The notes: generated by a model from the letters alone, not told the origin. A stretch of DNA of 64,000 nt from Melanocharis versteri (GCA_013397845.1 VZTG01004475.1:1034506-1098505); one strand, 5' to 3'; positions 50,992 through 64,000 are shown, counted from the stretch's first letter. Translations and numbers: made by a program.

Positions 50992-51756
50992 GAGTTGTTT
51001 TCTCTAATGTTTCCTGGAGAGGGAATTTTTGTGATGATTTCAGATTATTTGGAAAGCGTGAATCGGTAATTACACTTGCGCAAAAATGCTTTGAATGTTT
51101 ATGTTAAATGAAAGAACTGCCTAGTCTTTATAAGGCTAGAGGCCTTACAAATTTTCACCAGACATTACCAAAACATCCCATTTCAAGGTCTCTCAATTTC
51201 CAGAGAGCTGTAAATAGAAGCAAGACCTCCAGAGCCTGGGAACAGTTTTGGGATTCCATCGCTCTTTGCCACACCACCCACTGTTCCAGGCTGGATCACT
51301 CCATCAGGCCTGGCATATAGGACCTGGATTGTTGTCAAAAAAGCACAAGAAAAACATAAATCCATTCCCTGCTGTAGAACCAGGAATTCAAGTGTGGAGG
51401 CACAAGCTGGTGAAGCATATTGCAGGGCTGAAATGGAAATCTGTTTTTCCATTGGTAGAAGGCTCTAATCACATCATTGCTTGTTGGCCAAAGTAATCGG
51501 TGAGTGAAAGGATCAGGAGGTCCAGTGTCCTCTGAGGGGATGCTGTACATTTAGAACTGCAGGTCTTAATCATATAAACAGTTGAAATTGTTAAGCCCTA
51601 TTTGGGTTTTACAGTCTCAAATGATTCTAGGTTTAGAGCTTAGATAATTAATTTTATATAGATACTTAGAATTTAAATATAATTTATTTGATGGAAATGT
51701 TAAATGTATTGTTACCCGGTTTGCCATGGAAACATTACAGGAACATTTCAGGTTGC

Positions 51757-51762
51757 AATAAA
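51757..51762 (+). terminator. Possible alternative polyadenylation signal
   Basis: The AATAAA in ttgcaataaaaatgg is followed about 10 bases later by a GT-rich stretch (gtgtctgtattaatgttt). It is a reasonable alternative 3' end if transcription runs past 51.0 kb. Only sequence context supports this. Confidence 0.3.
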
Positions 51763-53771
51763 AATGGAAAAAGTGTCTGTATTAATGTTTAAAAATTGCC
51801 TTCAGGACAATTTCTGAGTGCACAATTTGGTGAAAATTTTTTAAGTTCACATAGCAAGAAATGAGCTGTTTACAGGTCTGGGTTTCTGTTTCCAGAGTCC
51901 TTGGCAAAGGGGCCTCTCCAAGCAGTGTCCCAGGACTGGGTACATGCAGCTGTGCTGTTGCTGCATTTCTTCACAAGTTCTGATTGAATAGTGGGCAGGA
52001 GCCCCCTGAGCCTGACCAGAGGCAGAGCTGTGCAGCTGTACAGCAGCCTCTGCAGAGGGAACTTGTTCAGCACCAGTCACTGGGACTGCATGGACTCAGA
52101 CATCATTGTCTCCTAGCTTTCCTCGGCATCTGATCAGCAAAAGTTGATGATGATTCTTTTGCTAAAGGTGGCACCAGTTCTGTTTAGTGCAGAGAGAATT
52201 TGACTTCTGGAGAGTAACATTATGATTTTGGTTCACCCCCTTGTTTGTGTAGTTTTTATTATTGTGAGATTTAAGTGGTTGGAATATCCACGTTTGAATT
52301 GTATGTTTATTTTGGGGACTTGGGGATGTACTGTGCATGCTACACTTGAATTGTATTTGTAACAGGGACCACTCTTCTAACAGGTCATTTAGTGACATAT
52401 TTTCCTTAGAATGCTGGCTCACTAGAGCCTTCAAATGGTATTAAATGATAAAGGGCTAGGTGCCATTAGGAGACCAAAAATAGAGATTAACACCTTCCTT
52501 AACTCTGCCAGGTGAATTTCATAACTGCTTCCTCATCCTTGGAATGTTCCACCAAACCCACCTCTGATGCAACCAAAGTGTACTCAACAAAGTCAGTGAA
52601 ATCTGGTGGGAACAATATCCCTCATGGATGATTTCTCAACCCTGTAATTCCTAACTAAAATATTTATCTTGTTTTCTCACTAACGTCCTTCTGCAGCCAC
52701 TTTTAAAGTAGCAGGCTTCCAAGTACTCCACTAAAAAAGCACTGCTGTCATAAATGTCTGTCCATTCTAGAGACAATCAGATGTTCTTGTTGGTGAGATG
52801 AATCAGACGGGCTATTTAGGGACTTAAATGCATTGATTTCAATGTCATCTCACACTTGTAGATCTTTTGTAGGCTTTTATTTCAATGTTCAGATCTTACA
52901 TGTGAGTGAGTGCTTGGTGATAATATTTGTACTATTATAGCTTTGGAAAAAAAGCACTTTCGAGCCATATCCTTCCATTGATTTTTAAATCCTACCTATT
53001 GACTTCAAAGAATTTATAGCAAGTTAAGGTCCTAAGTACCTGGTGTGCTTCTAACAGAGAGTTTTTGCCCAACCAGCTGTGGAACATCAGCTAAAGGAAG
53101 GTGTTAGTAAATCACAGCAGCTTACCCAGATTGACTTCATTCCGATGTTGTACTGGAATAAACAGAGCACCCTTAAAGGCAGAAGTACGTTTGCAAATTG
53201 CCTGAATGATACTAAAAATGTGTTTGCTTTTCAGAAACATCAATTGCCAGAGACACTATAACAAATGCATTGATTGCTACTTAATCTGGAGTCATGCTCA
53301 CAGTGACCAGAAAATCCCTGCAGCCTGCAATATTTGTATGTTGAGACAGTTGATAATAAAAAGCCAATAAGGTTTTATTGGTATGTATTTTAAAGAGTCC
53401 ATAAAAAAGCTAAAGTACAATCAAGTCAGATGAATAAAAAGTACATAGGAGCTGGATTTTGAGTACTAACTTTAAAAAAGGCAGTGAATTGTTTTTATCA
53501 TCCAAGAAAAATAGTACCTGTGTGAATATGCAAACACACAAATGCCTTATATCTTCAAAAGGTTGTGCAAACATTAATTTACTTGCAGTGATATGATACA
53601 TCTACATAAACATAAATGTAAATAATGACTACATGAGAAAATTAGCAAACAGTTTGCACTACCTGACTTACCTTTTAGGAAAATATTTCAGTCTAGAGAT
53701 GTGAAAGGAGGCACTGCAGCTGACCTCAGTTCTTGCAACAGTAGGTGGGGAAAGGTTAAATCTCAGGTATT

Positions 53772-54000
53772 ACAGAAGGAAGCACTGGAGGTGATCTATT
53801 CCAAGCTCCCTATTCAAGCAGGGTCACCTAAAAAGAGCCTCCCAGGCGGGACTGTGTTCAGATTACTTTTGAATACCTTCCAGGGATGGAGATTCCACAA
53901 CCTCTCTGGGCCATCTGTGCCAGTGCATGGTCACCCTCACAGAGAAAGTGTTTCGTTCTTCCGTAGACACAGTTCCTCCAAATTTCTCCCTATATTTCTG
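53772..54000 (-). mobile_element. CR1 LINE fragment, antisense, downstream of the gene
   Basis: CR1-type wording in reverse complement is visible: cactggaggtgatctattcc, gggatggagattccacaacc, tctctgggccatctgtgcca and caccctcacagagaaagtg. The extreme 3' tail is missing. The copy is old, and borders are approximate. Confidence 0.8.
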
Positions 54001-54943
54001 AGTTGTTAAATTATTTGTTAAATTAGTTTAATTGCAAGCGTTCAAAAGGTAACCATCATTTCATTTAGTGAAAACTCTCAGCCAAGGTCTCTAGGATTTC
54101 ACAGTTAGAATATGTTGGAAAGCTTGTACGAGGAGATTTGTCCTTCAAGCGGTGGAGTTTATCTTTAAGTCGTAGAAACGAATGTCCTTATATTTTGAGG
54201 TCTTTTGTACAGTCCCTGGTCCCCAGTCATGGGATTTCTCTGTACTTTAGGAGACTGACGGAGAACAAAAGATGCATTAGAAAATGCAGGGAGGGAAATC
54301 GCTCATCAGCTCATGTGCAGCTGTGTGCTATAAATGCATTTACCCAAACTTTGGGGGCTCGCTGTGGCTTGTGTTGAGTGGCAAGGAAGGCAAGATAACT
54401 GTATGGCTCGTTGTGGCTTTAAAAGCTGTTAAATGCTATAAGGAACGTTGTGTCTGGTGTGTGTTCTCCGAGGAGCAGTTGAGATTTCCCTGGCAGGCCC
54501 TGTGCTGGGAGCTGTTATCTGTGTCACTCACAAGTGGGCACCTCTGGCATCACGGCTTTGTCTCTGTCTCAGGAAGCAAGCTCAGTGTGGGAGGCGTTCT
54601 TTCCCTTTGGCTAAAATCTCTCCCTTCTCTCTGACATTTCAGCAGGGTCACACCAGACCCAGGAAAGTGAGTGAGAGGAAACAAATCTCATTTGAAGATG
54701 CTTGGGACCTGAGTTTGGAAAACAGTTAGCCTTGTACAGCACTAATAATGTTCAAAACAAAGTAAGGTGTCTTCTTTTGGAGCTCTGAATCTGCGAAATT
54801 TGAGATAAAGCCTCCAGTAGCACAAGTAAATGCCTTAAGTATAGAATACAAAAATATTTATCATCTATTACATGTTGTAATAATGCTAAAAATTACTTTG
54901 ATACCAATGCAGTGATAGTTCTGGGTGGCTTTAACCATCTGGC

Positions 54944-55210
54944 TGTTTTCTCTGCCTCTGACACCATCTCCTCCAATCCCCTGCGTTCACCTTCTCTCAC
55001 ATCTTTTTGCAATGTGATGATTTTTTCCATCCCTCACCACCTTTTTCCCAGCCATTCCCACTAGTTTTCTCTCTCCATTGTGCTTCCTTATCACTTCTTA
55101 AGCTCCCCTTTAATTTGCCAACCACCAAGTTAATCCCCCTCTTTTCTCTCTCTGATCTCAGTCATGCCTTTTGTTCCCCATTCAGTTCTCAACTCACCTC
55201 CCTCAAGTTT
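54944..55210 (+). repeat. Pyrimidine-rich block
   Basis: Some 265 bases are dominated by C and T on this strand. In 55021-55200 I count only about 12 G in 180 bases against a much larger number of C. There is no simple period. The 81-codon frame inside, rich in Ser, Leu, Phe and Pro, simply reflects this composition. Confidence 0.55.
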
Positions 55211-58012
55211 AAATTATTATTCCTGGTACAGCTGACCATGATAAAGAGCTGAAAGTGGTGGAAAAGTCCTGTTCAGATCCAAATGGATAAAGTGTAAGGA
55301 GACATCATCTGTTAAATTCAAAGTATTCATTTCTAAGTACATGCAAGCAGCAGGTTTTCAGTTATAGCTTGACTGAATGGGAGCAGATTTTTTTCCTATC
55401 TTCTTTCCCTTTAATGTCTGGACCAGGAAATTCCCTCAAAAGTAGCTGTGTAGAAAGGTGATAATCTTGAAAGTTTTGAAATAAACTTCTGAAGTTCATT
55501 TGAATCCAATTCTGAAGTTGGATGAATAAGAAATTGTAGACAAAGAATCAGAATTGGTACTACCTGTCTATAAAATAACACAGGCAGCATCTAAGCACAG
55601 AATTTCTCTGACCTTGCAGGTGCCATCCAGCATTCACTACATGATGGCTACATACCAAACCTACGTGTGTGATGATGCTGTCCTACAGTGTTTTACATTG
55701 CTAAGGACGACAAGGACTCAAGCCACGTGCACAAACCTGTACTTGAACACACACGTTTGAGCCTAGGAAGTGCCTGAGAATAATGAATACTCATCTGGGA
55801 AGCAAAGGCTTTAAAAATACCTAAATTAGACTGAATGTTTACTGAAACTATGGTGCTATTAAGCCTTTGTTTTTTCCTAATTATAATCCCACTGCTGCTG
55901 GTTATTTCTACTATTGCTCATACACACTTGTCATAACTGGAGAAAATGTACACCTGCATAGATTTGCAAAAAAGATTATGTTGCCCCTCAGCCTTACTGA
56001 CCTGCTCTGATTTTTTCAACAAGGTTGACTTTACCATATTTACTTACCAAGGTACAATTCCACAGAAGCAAGGTCACTATTCATGGAGTTTCCCAAAAGA
56101 TTTGGTATCAGAAGATCAATTATTTCTGTTTAGTCTATTTTCTTTAATCTATCAACGTAGATTATTACAAGCAAGAATATTTTTTTTTAATTGGGAGGAG
56201 TCTCTTGGTCAATGTTAAGTAAGCCCACAGGGCAGAGTATGTGTATGTACAAGTGATATAATCTAGAATTAACTTTATACCTATTATGAATGTTGGCACG
56301 GATTAATGCACACATACTTCTATAAATTTCACAGGTTGGAATTAATACAAGGGCTTATTTGAGAAGTTTAATCAGGATATAGGCGTCGAACAACAGTTTT
56401 GCTGTGTGAATGTAGTATATGCTTCCTCATCTGCATAATCCATTTGGTTAAAAAAATAGGGTTTTATTTAAGCTACTTCACTCTGATTTATTTTCCAGCA
56501 AGCCTTTGAAAATGAAGTCTTGGTCTTTATTTTTCTTTTAAATGTGTGCTGCCTTTAATGTTTATGGAACACTTCTCAAGTGTTCAGACAGTGTAACACC
56601 ACCTTGCCTGATCACTCCTGGATTATTTGATAGGATTGAGTGGAATTTCAAAGCATGGTCTTTGGAAGAAGGTCCTTTACTGGCTGTTACTATATATGAT
56701 ATTATATACTAGAGTGGCTGCCTTTACCATGCAGTGCTGTAGGTGTTGCAATGTGATGCTTTGAGGCACTAATTTAAAAGAATTTTTATTTTTTCAGTCA
56801 TTTTGCAGAGACCTGTTAATTTTCCCCCATTTAAAACTGTGCTCCCCTGTCCATGCTGGTGACAGAGCAATGCAATACCGAGTGTTCTTAGCACCTGCTA
56901 CAAGCTCTTAGTACAGGTGGCATTTTGAGGGTTTGTCTGAGCTCTCAGTGCATTTCCAGCTTTTAATTAGTGTCCTTGTAGCCCCTCTTTGTTTTTGTGT
57001 AGCACAGTCCTGATACTGGTGTGAATGACCCCAAGGAGAGGTGGACGGGTCTGACTTTTGGGTGAACTTGCTACAGAAACTGCTGCTGCCCCTATCCTTA
57101 AAAAAAGTTAACACTTGGCAAGGTCTTCCTAAACATTCGGTGTTTTCAGCCTGTACACTGAGGATTCTGAAATAGTTTTGGATACTGTTTGTTTTTTTCA
57201 TGCAGTCTCATTTCGTGTTCTCAACAGCTGAAACATCTTGTAGTCTGTGAATCCACTAGAGGGGAAATAAGGATATCCTTAGTATTTCCTACTCAGAGCA
57301 AGTAAGATGAACACAAATTCCCTGTGTTTTCTGTTGGCAGTTTACATGAGTTAATATGCAACATACTCTTATCCCACATACTGTGATTTGGCATTCTGAG
57401 ACAAATAATAGAAAATGAATGTGATTCCCTATCCAGAGGAGCTATGTTGAATTCAGGGAATGCTTCACATCCAGGCATCTTAACTGGCTGCATACAGTGT
57501 GAGCAAGCACAAGTTAAGATACTTGAAACAGATATTTTTGGGGGGGTTTTAGTACAGGTGTGGAAAATAACATTCATCTGTGTAAGGGCAGATTTTAGCA
57601 TTGCATTCGTGCCCAGGTGTGTGGTAATGCACTGTGTGTCCTCACTGCTGTACCTGGGAGATTAATGCTCACGTGCTGTTATCAGTGTCCGTGCTGGTCT
57701 CCACACAAACTGGTGTTTTTCAGTCAGTAGCACCTTGCAGGGTTTACCCACTCCGATGGAATATGCAAGTATTTCTGCCTTTTGTATGCAAAAGAGCAGC
57801 TGTCAAGTTGTGTTACCTTTCTCAAGCCTTGACACGGAATTTGAGACGCCCGAGCGATGGCTCTGTCATTCCATCTACTTCTACATTTTCACGTAGTAAA
57901 ATCACGTTGCCAAAAATGATAGCTAGTCAATGCAGAATATTAAGTAACTACTTTTTTGGGTTTTTTTTTACCATTAAATAATGTAAACTTGATGCAGTGA
58001 TTTCTGGAAACC

Positions 58013-58157
58013 AATAAATATCATGTTATGTGGATATGTGCAATGAAAGGTTGATTTTTATAACACTTTATAGATTGTTGAGTCTGAATAAAACAGCTTA
58101 TTTGCAAAATTAGTTTACTTTGTATCAATTTGTATTTTTATAACGTAGTGCAATAAA
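58013..58157 (+). terminator. Cluster of three AATAAA hexamers, possible distal 3' end
   Basis: Hexamers lie at 58013, 58087 and 58152. The first is followed by a GT-rich element (atgttatgtggatatgtg). The AT-rich block resembles the end of a long 3' UTR. It could belong to a long NAALADL2 isoform, to an unseen downstream transcript or to nothing; AATAAA is common in AT-rich DNA. Confidence 0.25.
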
Positions 58158-61100
58158 AAGGAAACGTTGGCCATTAATGTAAGTAGATTCTACATACTTT
58201 GATTAAGAAGCACATTTTATTTGTTTGTGCTCTGAATATGGTTTTTGGAGTTCGTGGGAGTGTTGGTACAGAAGGCACTGTGGGCTGGAATTCAGTAAAA
58301 GGCATTTTGTGAAAGCAGAGTTAGTTAGACAATGGGTTTTTTTCCATAGTTTTATTGTTGCTAGAAATTAAACTGGAATATGGAGATGTGTGAATGGCTT
58401 GGAATTACATTCATTTGCTTTTTCATTGGTTTTTCTTTCTTATTTATAATTAGTTCTGCCAGTAAGCTGTAGCACATGCCTCTCAAGCTGCTGATTCAGT
58501 AATGGAGATCCCAGGGCATTTAAGCATAGTGAGGAGAAGGAAAAAGGCAAGAAAGGAAATAATAGCTAGACAGAACCTCAGAATCTTGGAGGGGATAATT
58601 TACTGACAGGTAAACTTTGAATTATCCACATTTTTAGGTGCTGGTATGTGGAAAGGCCAGATATTCAGGTAATTGGTCTTTCAGGTGGGAAGACATTGTC
58701 CCTGTATTTTTTTTGAGAACACAGATTTTGAAAACTAGTCAGAGACTTCGGGTCAAACTCACAGTATTCAGGGTGAGACTCCTAAAATATACAAAAGAAA
58801 GCAACTGAACAGCTTCAATTTTATATGAAGAAATAAAGCAGTCCGTTTTGAAAATCTTGATTATATGTAATATTCAGATTGTATGAAATTCAGATGATCA
58901 GGCTTCTTCCTGTAGTTCAGGGGTCTAGAGATTATAAGGTGGGTTTTAGCTCATGAAAATATGAATTCTATTTTTTACTTCTATTATATGAGAACTTGGA
59001 GGCTTTTGCTTGCTTACAGTGCCCTTGAGAGGTGTAACGAAATAGTGCCATTGTAAAAGAATGTGTATTTCCAAATTTCATTTCCAGTTTTTATAGGGTT
59101 TTGGTTTTGAAACTGCTTTCCTGTTCACCATATTGAAAGGAAAACCAAAAGGAATAGCTTGTTAATATTTTCAATCATGGCTAGATGGTTAACCTCATTT
59201 AATTAAATTAACTCCTTACAAAGTGCAGCTCTGACTGGAATATCTCATGTGATGTTAAAGACTAATTTGTGAAAAATATTCTTTCAGGATGTGTTTCCTT
59301 CAAGCCATGTTGACCTGTGCCATGGAAATAAAAGCCACCTGTTTATCAACAATTTTAGATAAGTCCATGATTTTCAATTCCTGCTGATAGATCTGTGGAA
59401 GTCAATACTAATGAAAAATGGCATTGAAACAAAATGGTTTTTGCCTGGGTACCAATATCTTCCTCTGTGGCTCTCATTAGGAGATCAGACCATTATCCTC
59501 TTTCACCAAGAACCTATCTGAGCAGGAATTTTTAAAAAATATATATTTAACACATAAACATTCCAGGTAGTCAGGCTTGGTATAGAACAGAGAATTTCCC
59601 AAGAGAATGGAGCTATATATATCCAATCTTTTTCACTGATTTCTTTAACCTTGGGATTGCCATGGCATTAAGAAATGTATTTCTCATCCAGCAGTAGCAC
59701 CGATCCGTGTGGGATTCAGGTGTATAGGATCATGTCACTATGAAGGCATTTGCTTTTTACATGAAGCACAGGCTTGGTAACCATGAGAGTGAAATAATGA
59801 ATAATTTGATGATTTCGCAGTGAAGTGTTTCTACACCTGGCTGGTGAGCACTAAGGGAGTAGAAACATTCTGTCCAGGTTCTGATGGGGCCAGCAGTGGG
59901 TTGGAAGTCCCAAGTGCCAGAAGTGGGTGGGCACAGGGAGAGGCAGTGCTGGTAGGGCAGTTCTGCTGCAGCAGGCACCAGAAAGCACAGGGTGCAGGGC
60001 TGGCTCTTGCCCAGAGAACTGTGGTGCTCTGAGTCTGCTCTGAGTGCAGCACCTGCAGTTCATCCCACCAGATGAGAGAGGTGCTGGGAGCCAGATGGGT
60101 TTTGGGATACACAGTACGAACTGGATCACGATTTCCTCCCAGAAGGCGAGAACCGGAATGGATGCTCCCAGCGCTGGGTAAGGTAAGCTGGGTGTAAATA
60201 TCTGAACTTAAAAAGCCTTGAAGCCTTTGTTGAGGCAGGTGCCCAAAGGCACCAAAGCAAAGATTTCTTTCAGTACAGCGACCTTGAAGAGTCCATTATT
60301 CTAACAAAGTTCAGTGTGTGTGTGCTGATGGGCCTGCCCTGGGCACAGGGGCTCTGGGCTGTGTCTCGAGCGTTGCGCACCGAGATCGCTCTTGGAGGCT
60401 GTCAGCTCACATCAAGTGAGGGGCTGATCACTGGCTGGAGCTCAGCTCAGACACAGGGAAGCGTTTCTGACACTGCTTGACTATCTCACTTCAAGAGGAA
60501 TCCAGTAAGGTCTCTAGTCGTTGCCTCCAATTCATCTTTGGTGTATTTGGGTGAGGTCAGAGAGGAGTTACCCCATCGAGTCAAGGATTATTTTTCCTGC
60601 CCAAAGGAGAGCACACATCAGAACTAATACCTTGCCAATGCCTACTTCCTTTGAGCATCTGTTGTTGCTTTCATAGCAAGCACTGAACTTAAAATTGGAC
60701 TGCTCCCTTGCAGTTATCTGCTTTTACTTTGTTTCATACAGATCAGTTTCATACAGTGTCCTGTGTCCCCTAGCTCTGATGGGAGAGGAGGATGATGAGC
60801 ACAATGCCCCATCAGAACTGTGTCTCTGTATCTTCTGCATGAAGAGGAAAGAGTAGGGAGAAATGAACTACGAAAGCTGAAAATACAGAAATATAAAATA
60901 TAAAACTTAAAATATGCATGTTCACATGGTTATGCAATTTAGAGTGAAAGTTTAAGAACTAGAGTAAAACAAAGTGGATAAATATTGTGTGAGAATGAGA
61001 GAGAAAATCTTTTGCTTTGATGGTATAAACCTGTGGAGGTTGTTACATAACGCACAGGGAGAAACTTAGGGTTAAAAACTGGTCTCAGTCCAAGCTGCAT

Positions 61101-63813
61101 GGATATGTGCAGGTTGTAATGTGTGAGAAGGTCACTGCCCTGTGACTATTCAGGCACTGAAATGTATGATACCCATCAGAAACGAGCTGTTATATTCCAG
61201 ACTGGAATAGGGCCTCCAGAGAAACAAGGACCAAAAAAAAAGGAGATTGCCATCTGCATCTACCACAAGCAAGTTGACATTTCTAACTATATTTCTGTGT
61301 TTTTCCTCTGAATAGTAAAAGACCTCAGTGCAGGAATTTATTGAGTGGATTTTTCTCTGGCCAGGGTGACAGGCAGGTGTTTGTCAGCGTGGGACTGTGT
61401 ATGAAAGATGGTCAAATTAGCTGAGTAAGTTTCCACATATGCCATGTGTCACTGCTTTTCCTAAAGTGAAAGATCACTGCTTGAACTGAAATGAAGCTGC
61501 AGAACTGTGCTGGGAGACTCATGTGCAGGTCTTACTTATACAGTGAGTGTGAAAAATTAGAGAATACCCCCACGCATGAAGTTCACTTTTTCAAATTCTG
61601 GGAGGATGACCCTCTAATGAGCACTGACTGAGTTCACTTTCAGGACTGTGCCATTCATAAAGCACTTGTCATGCTCTCCTAGCACAACATAATCAGGGCC
61701 CTGTGAGTGAGCAATAGCCTCGTATTCATGGCAAGGAAATTTATTATCCTGTATGTAAAATGACAACTTCATTATCATTCACTATTATAAAATAGCAGGG
61801 AAAGAAGCAGTTGAAATAAAAAGGTGTCTTTTAAAAGAGTTCTTTTTACAGTAAGAAAATCCAATACATAAATTCGTGGCATGTAATGTTTTTATTAATT
61901 TATGAAGAATTTAACTTGATGTTCCATGGCACACTTCACTGATGCTTCATTCTTAGATTTAGTGATAACAATTTGCAGTGACTGGTTGCAACATCATGGG
62001 TTTTTTTTAAACCAGCTTCGTACCTCCTAACTGTGCACTTTTAGATTGGCAGAATTCTGCCTCACTTACTTTGCTGGCCATCCAAGGAATTGATTCTGGG
62101 CTGCAATTTGATGCAGGTTTGTAAACTGACTGCAGGTACTTAGTTCTGATCACAGTACAGTACAAAATATTTGACAGATGATTCATTTCTCCTTTTTTTT
62201 GCTCTTATTTCCATGAGGCCTTCACCATCCATGTGTAACTACAAACTGGTCAGGATAAGACAAACTCTTTCTTGTCAGAAGAATTATATTTACCCAACTT
62301 CTCTGTCATCTATTAGCATTTCTGAGAAAACAGCCTTTTCAGGATACGTTAGTTTGCTTCAGATTGCGTGTGGCGATGCCCATCACTTTATAATTTTATA
62401 ATAAATGAAAACAAATGATTGACCATGATGGGTAACTCACTAAGTAGACAGAACAGGTGACATAAGGTGTGATCCTGGTGGTCAGAAGGTCCTTCCCAGT
62501 ATTGGCAGTGTTGGAAATAGTAATGGTAACTGGGGAGGAGACTTGAGTACATTGGGAAAGAGAAGCCACAAACCATCAGATTTACAGAGCAGGAATGGCA
62601 ACAGCAGGAAGTTGAGAGGGCTAATGGAACTTTTTTTGTTGTTTCCATCGTAATATTTCAGTAAGTTTTTTAGTAGCTTTTCTGCACCAGTTTTCTTTGC
62701 AGAGAGTTATGGCCAGGCCTCTGCCAACACTCTCCAGGGATCTCCAGTCCAGCCCGTGTAAGGAACTATTTCCAAGTTTGTAATTATTTTAATAAAATCT
62801 CTTAAGAGGGGGCATTGGCTACTGCTGCAATGCAATCCTTTTTGGAGAAACATGTCAGAGAAGGGGCTTGCATTCCAATACTGTTGGGAATCAATAATGA
62901 GTAATCAATATGATGGAGGCTAAGGCAGAAAGTTATTCTGAACCCGTAAGTAAATTTATGAGGGGAAAGGCTCACTCTTGTAAATTTTACACGAAAATAA
63001 ATTGCTGTGTTGTATGATTGCCCTGGGGGCTCTCAGCTGGTCAGAGTCACAGCACCATTACAGCCTAAAGAGGTTTTCTGTTTTCCTCTGCAGTGGATAG
63101 TGGGACTAAGGCGAAGGGGGATTGCTGAGAAAGAGAAAGGCAGGGATGCTTGGAGGCTCCTGCATTCCAGCAGGGAACTGTGACTGCTGGACTCTCTTTC
63201 TTATGCCTTTGTCAAAGACAGAGGTTTTTTGCCAAGATAGATTCCTCTAGTCAGAGAACAGTTATATACTGGAGGGTTTTTCGTGGTTTTTTTTTCCAAA
63301 AGGATGTACAAAGACTAAAGAATTCTCTCCCTGACCAATTGTATGACACTTTGGATAAATCTTTATATGCAATAATACTCAAGGACCTAAGTAATACATC
63401 ATATTTGATCTGACCTGGCATAAATCATTTATTCATGATATATCATTCATAACTTGATTCATTGACTCATCTTTAGACAAGACAAGGTCAGTAGAAAAAA
63501 ATGATTAAGCTTTTTGCCTGCGGGAGGAATAGGCTTAAACAACAAATTCATCTTCACATCTGACCTCATGAAACTTGACAGAGAAGATTTTATAAATAGA
63601 AGTAGACTTAAAAAGCCAAGTTTTACTCCCAATTACACTAGTTTAAAGTCACAGTCACTCCACTTACGATAGAGCAAATGGGAAAAGTCTCTGCAAGTCA
63701 GCAGAATCACTCTGGAGTTCGTACCATCGGGGATGAATTTGACTCTGAAAGAGGGCACTTGGACATTTAAAGTTGAAAATCATGTGCCTGAATATTTTAA
63801 TGGATCAAAGATG

Positions 63814-63834
63814 CAGGTACAGGTACAGGTACAG
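63814..63834 (+). repeat. Short CAGGTA tandem repeat
   Basis: Three complete units of CAGGTA plus a partial CAG form a very small hexamer array. Confidence 0.8.
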
Positions 63835-64000
63835 ACTCTTTACCCAGTCATATCATTATAAATCTGGTAAGATGACATGAAATTTCAGACCAGTCAGAGC
63901 CCCCTGGCAGGCTGAACTACACAGATTCCTTGATTCGCAGTTAATGGTTTTGCCTGTGTTACCATTGGAATTTAATTTCAATGTACTTATTCCTTCCTGA

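Larger units (their letters stand above)
50367..51010 (+). other. NAALADL2: Probable NAALADL2 3' untranslated region (proximal form)
   Basis: This is non-coding sequence from the stop codon to just past two AATAAA hexamers (50927 and 50986). The end is an estimate: about 20 bases after the second hexamer, followed by a T/G-rich stretch (gagttgttttctctaatgtt) of the kind that lies downstream of cleavage sites. No repeat was recognised inside. Longer transcripts using hexamers at 51757 or 58013-58157 cannot be excluded. Confidence 0.6.
51011..64000. other. Downstream flanking sequence without a supportable gene
   Basis: About 13 kb after the proximal poly(A) sites show no exon-like ORF that I can tie to a protein family on either strand. 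Recognisable contents are an antisense CR1 fragment (about 53772-54000), a pyrimidine-rich block (about 54944-55210), a CTCF-core-like motif at 57253, an AATAAA cluster (58013-58157) and a small CAGGTA repeat (63814-63834). Somewhat GC-richer patches occur near 51850-52090 and 59860-60090, but I could not assign them to a repeat family. In mammals NAALADL2 is followed at a distance by TBL1XR1; I see no part of it here. Confidence 0.6.

Noticed and set aside
53364..53381. Hairpin CCAATAA-GGTT-TTATTGG near an AATAAA-like string
   Set aside because: A short stem in AT-rich DNA with no transcript to end there. It is not distinguishable from chance.
59757..60129. Several overlapping frames in a GC-richer patch
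   Set aside because: Both strands and several frames are open at once, which reflects low stop-codon density in GC-richer DNA. No product is recognised.
1..64000. CRISPR arrays, operons, tRNA or rRNA genes, CpG-island promoter
   Set aside because: No regularly spaced repeats, no cloverleaf-like sequence that I could recognise and no CpG-dense promoter block. The sequence is vertebrate intronic and intergenic DNA.

Overview
The window looks like bird nuclear DNA, probably from a neoavian and possibly a passerine. The evidence is AT-rich, CpG-poor, gene-sparse sequence with several 5'-truncated CR1 (chicken repeat 1) LINE fragments and two solo retroviral LTRs of avian type. G/T-rich homopolymer patches common in neoavian genomes are also present. 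The species itself cannot be read from the sequence. There is no sign of prokaryotic gene organisation.

One gene is clearly present, on the + strand: the 3' end of NAALADL2 (N-acetylated alpha-linked acidic dipeptidase-like 2). This is a type II membrane protein related to the transferrin receptor, PSMA and NAALAD family. The last three coding exons are at 27220-27313, 35393-35588 and 50168-50366. Their phases match across both junctions (0 to 1, 1 to 2, 2 to stop), and all four splice sites are canonical GT-AG. Together they encode 162 residues, which is the transferrin-receptor-like dimerisation domain and C-terminus. The catalytic-like and PA domains, the membrane segment and the promoter lie upstream, outside the window.

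Layout: 1-27219 is the 3' part of one large intron. It holds four CR1 fragments and a phase-compatible exon-like stretch (18315-18461) of unknown status. Then come coding exon A, an 8.1 kb intron and exon B. That intron contains two solo LTRs and one CR1. One LTR is ERVK-like, antisense, with a perfect 6-bp target duplication. The other is ERVL-like, sense, with a perfect 5-bp duplication. Exon B is followed by a 14.6 kb intron with one assembly gap and simple repeats, then exon C with the stop codon and a 3' UTR with two close poly(A) signals (50927, 50986). From about 51.0 kb to 64 kb I find no supportable gene: there is one CR1 fragment, a strongly pyrimidine-rich block (about 54.94-55.21 kb) and a cluster of three AATAAA motifs near 58.0-58.16 kb that could be a distal 3' end.

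I found no convincing undescribed system. The better leads are the possible cassette exon, the sense-oriented intronic LTR with an intact poly(A) signal, the CpG-dense exon B in an AT-rich setting, and the possible distal 3' end.
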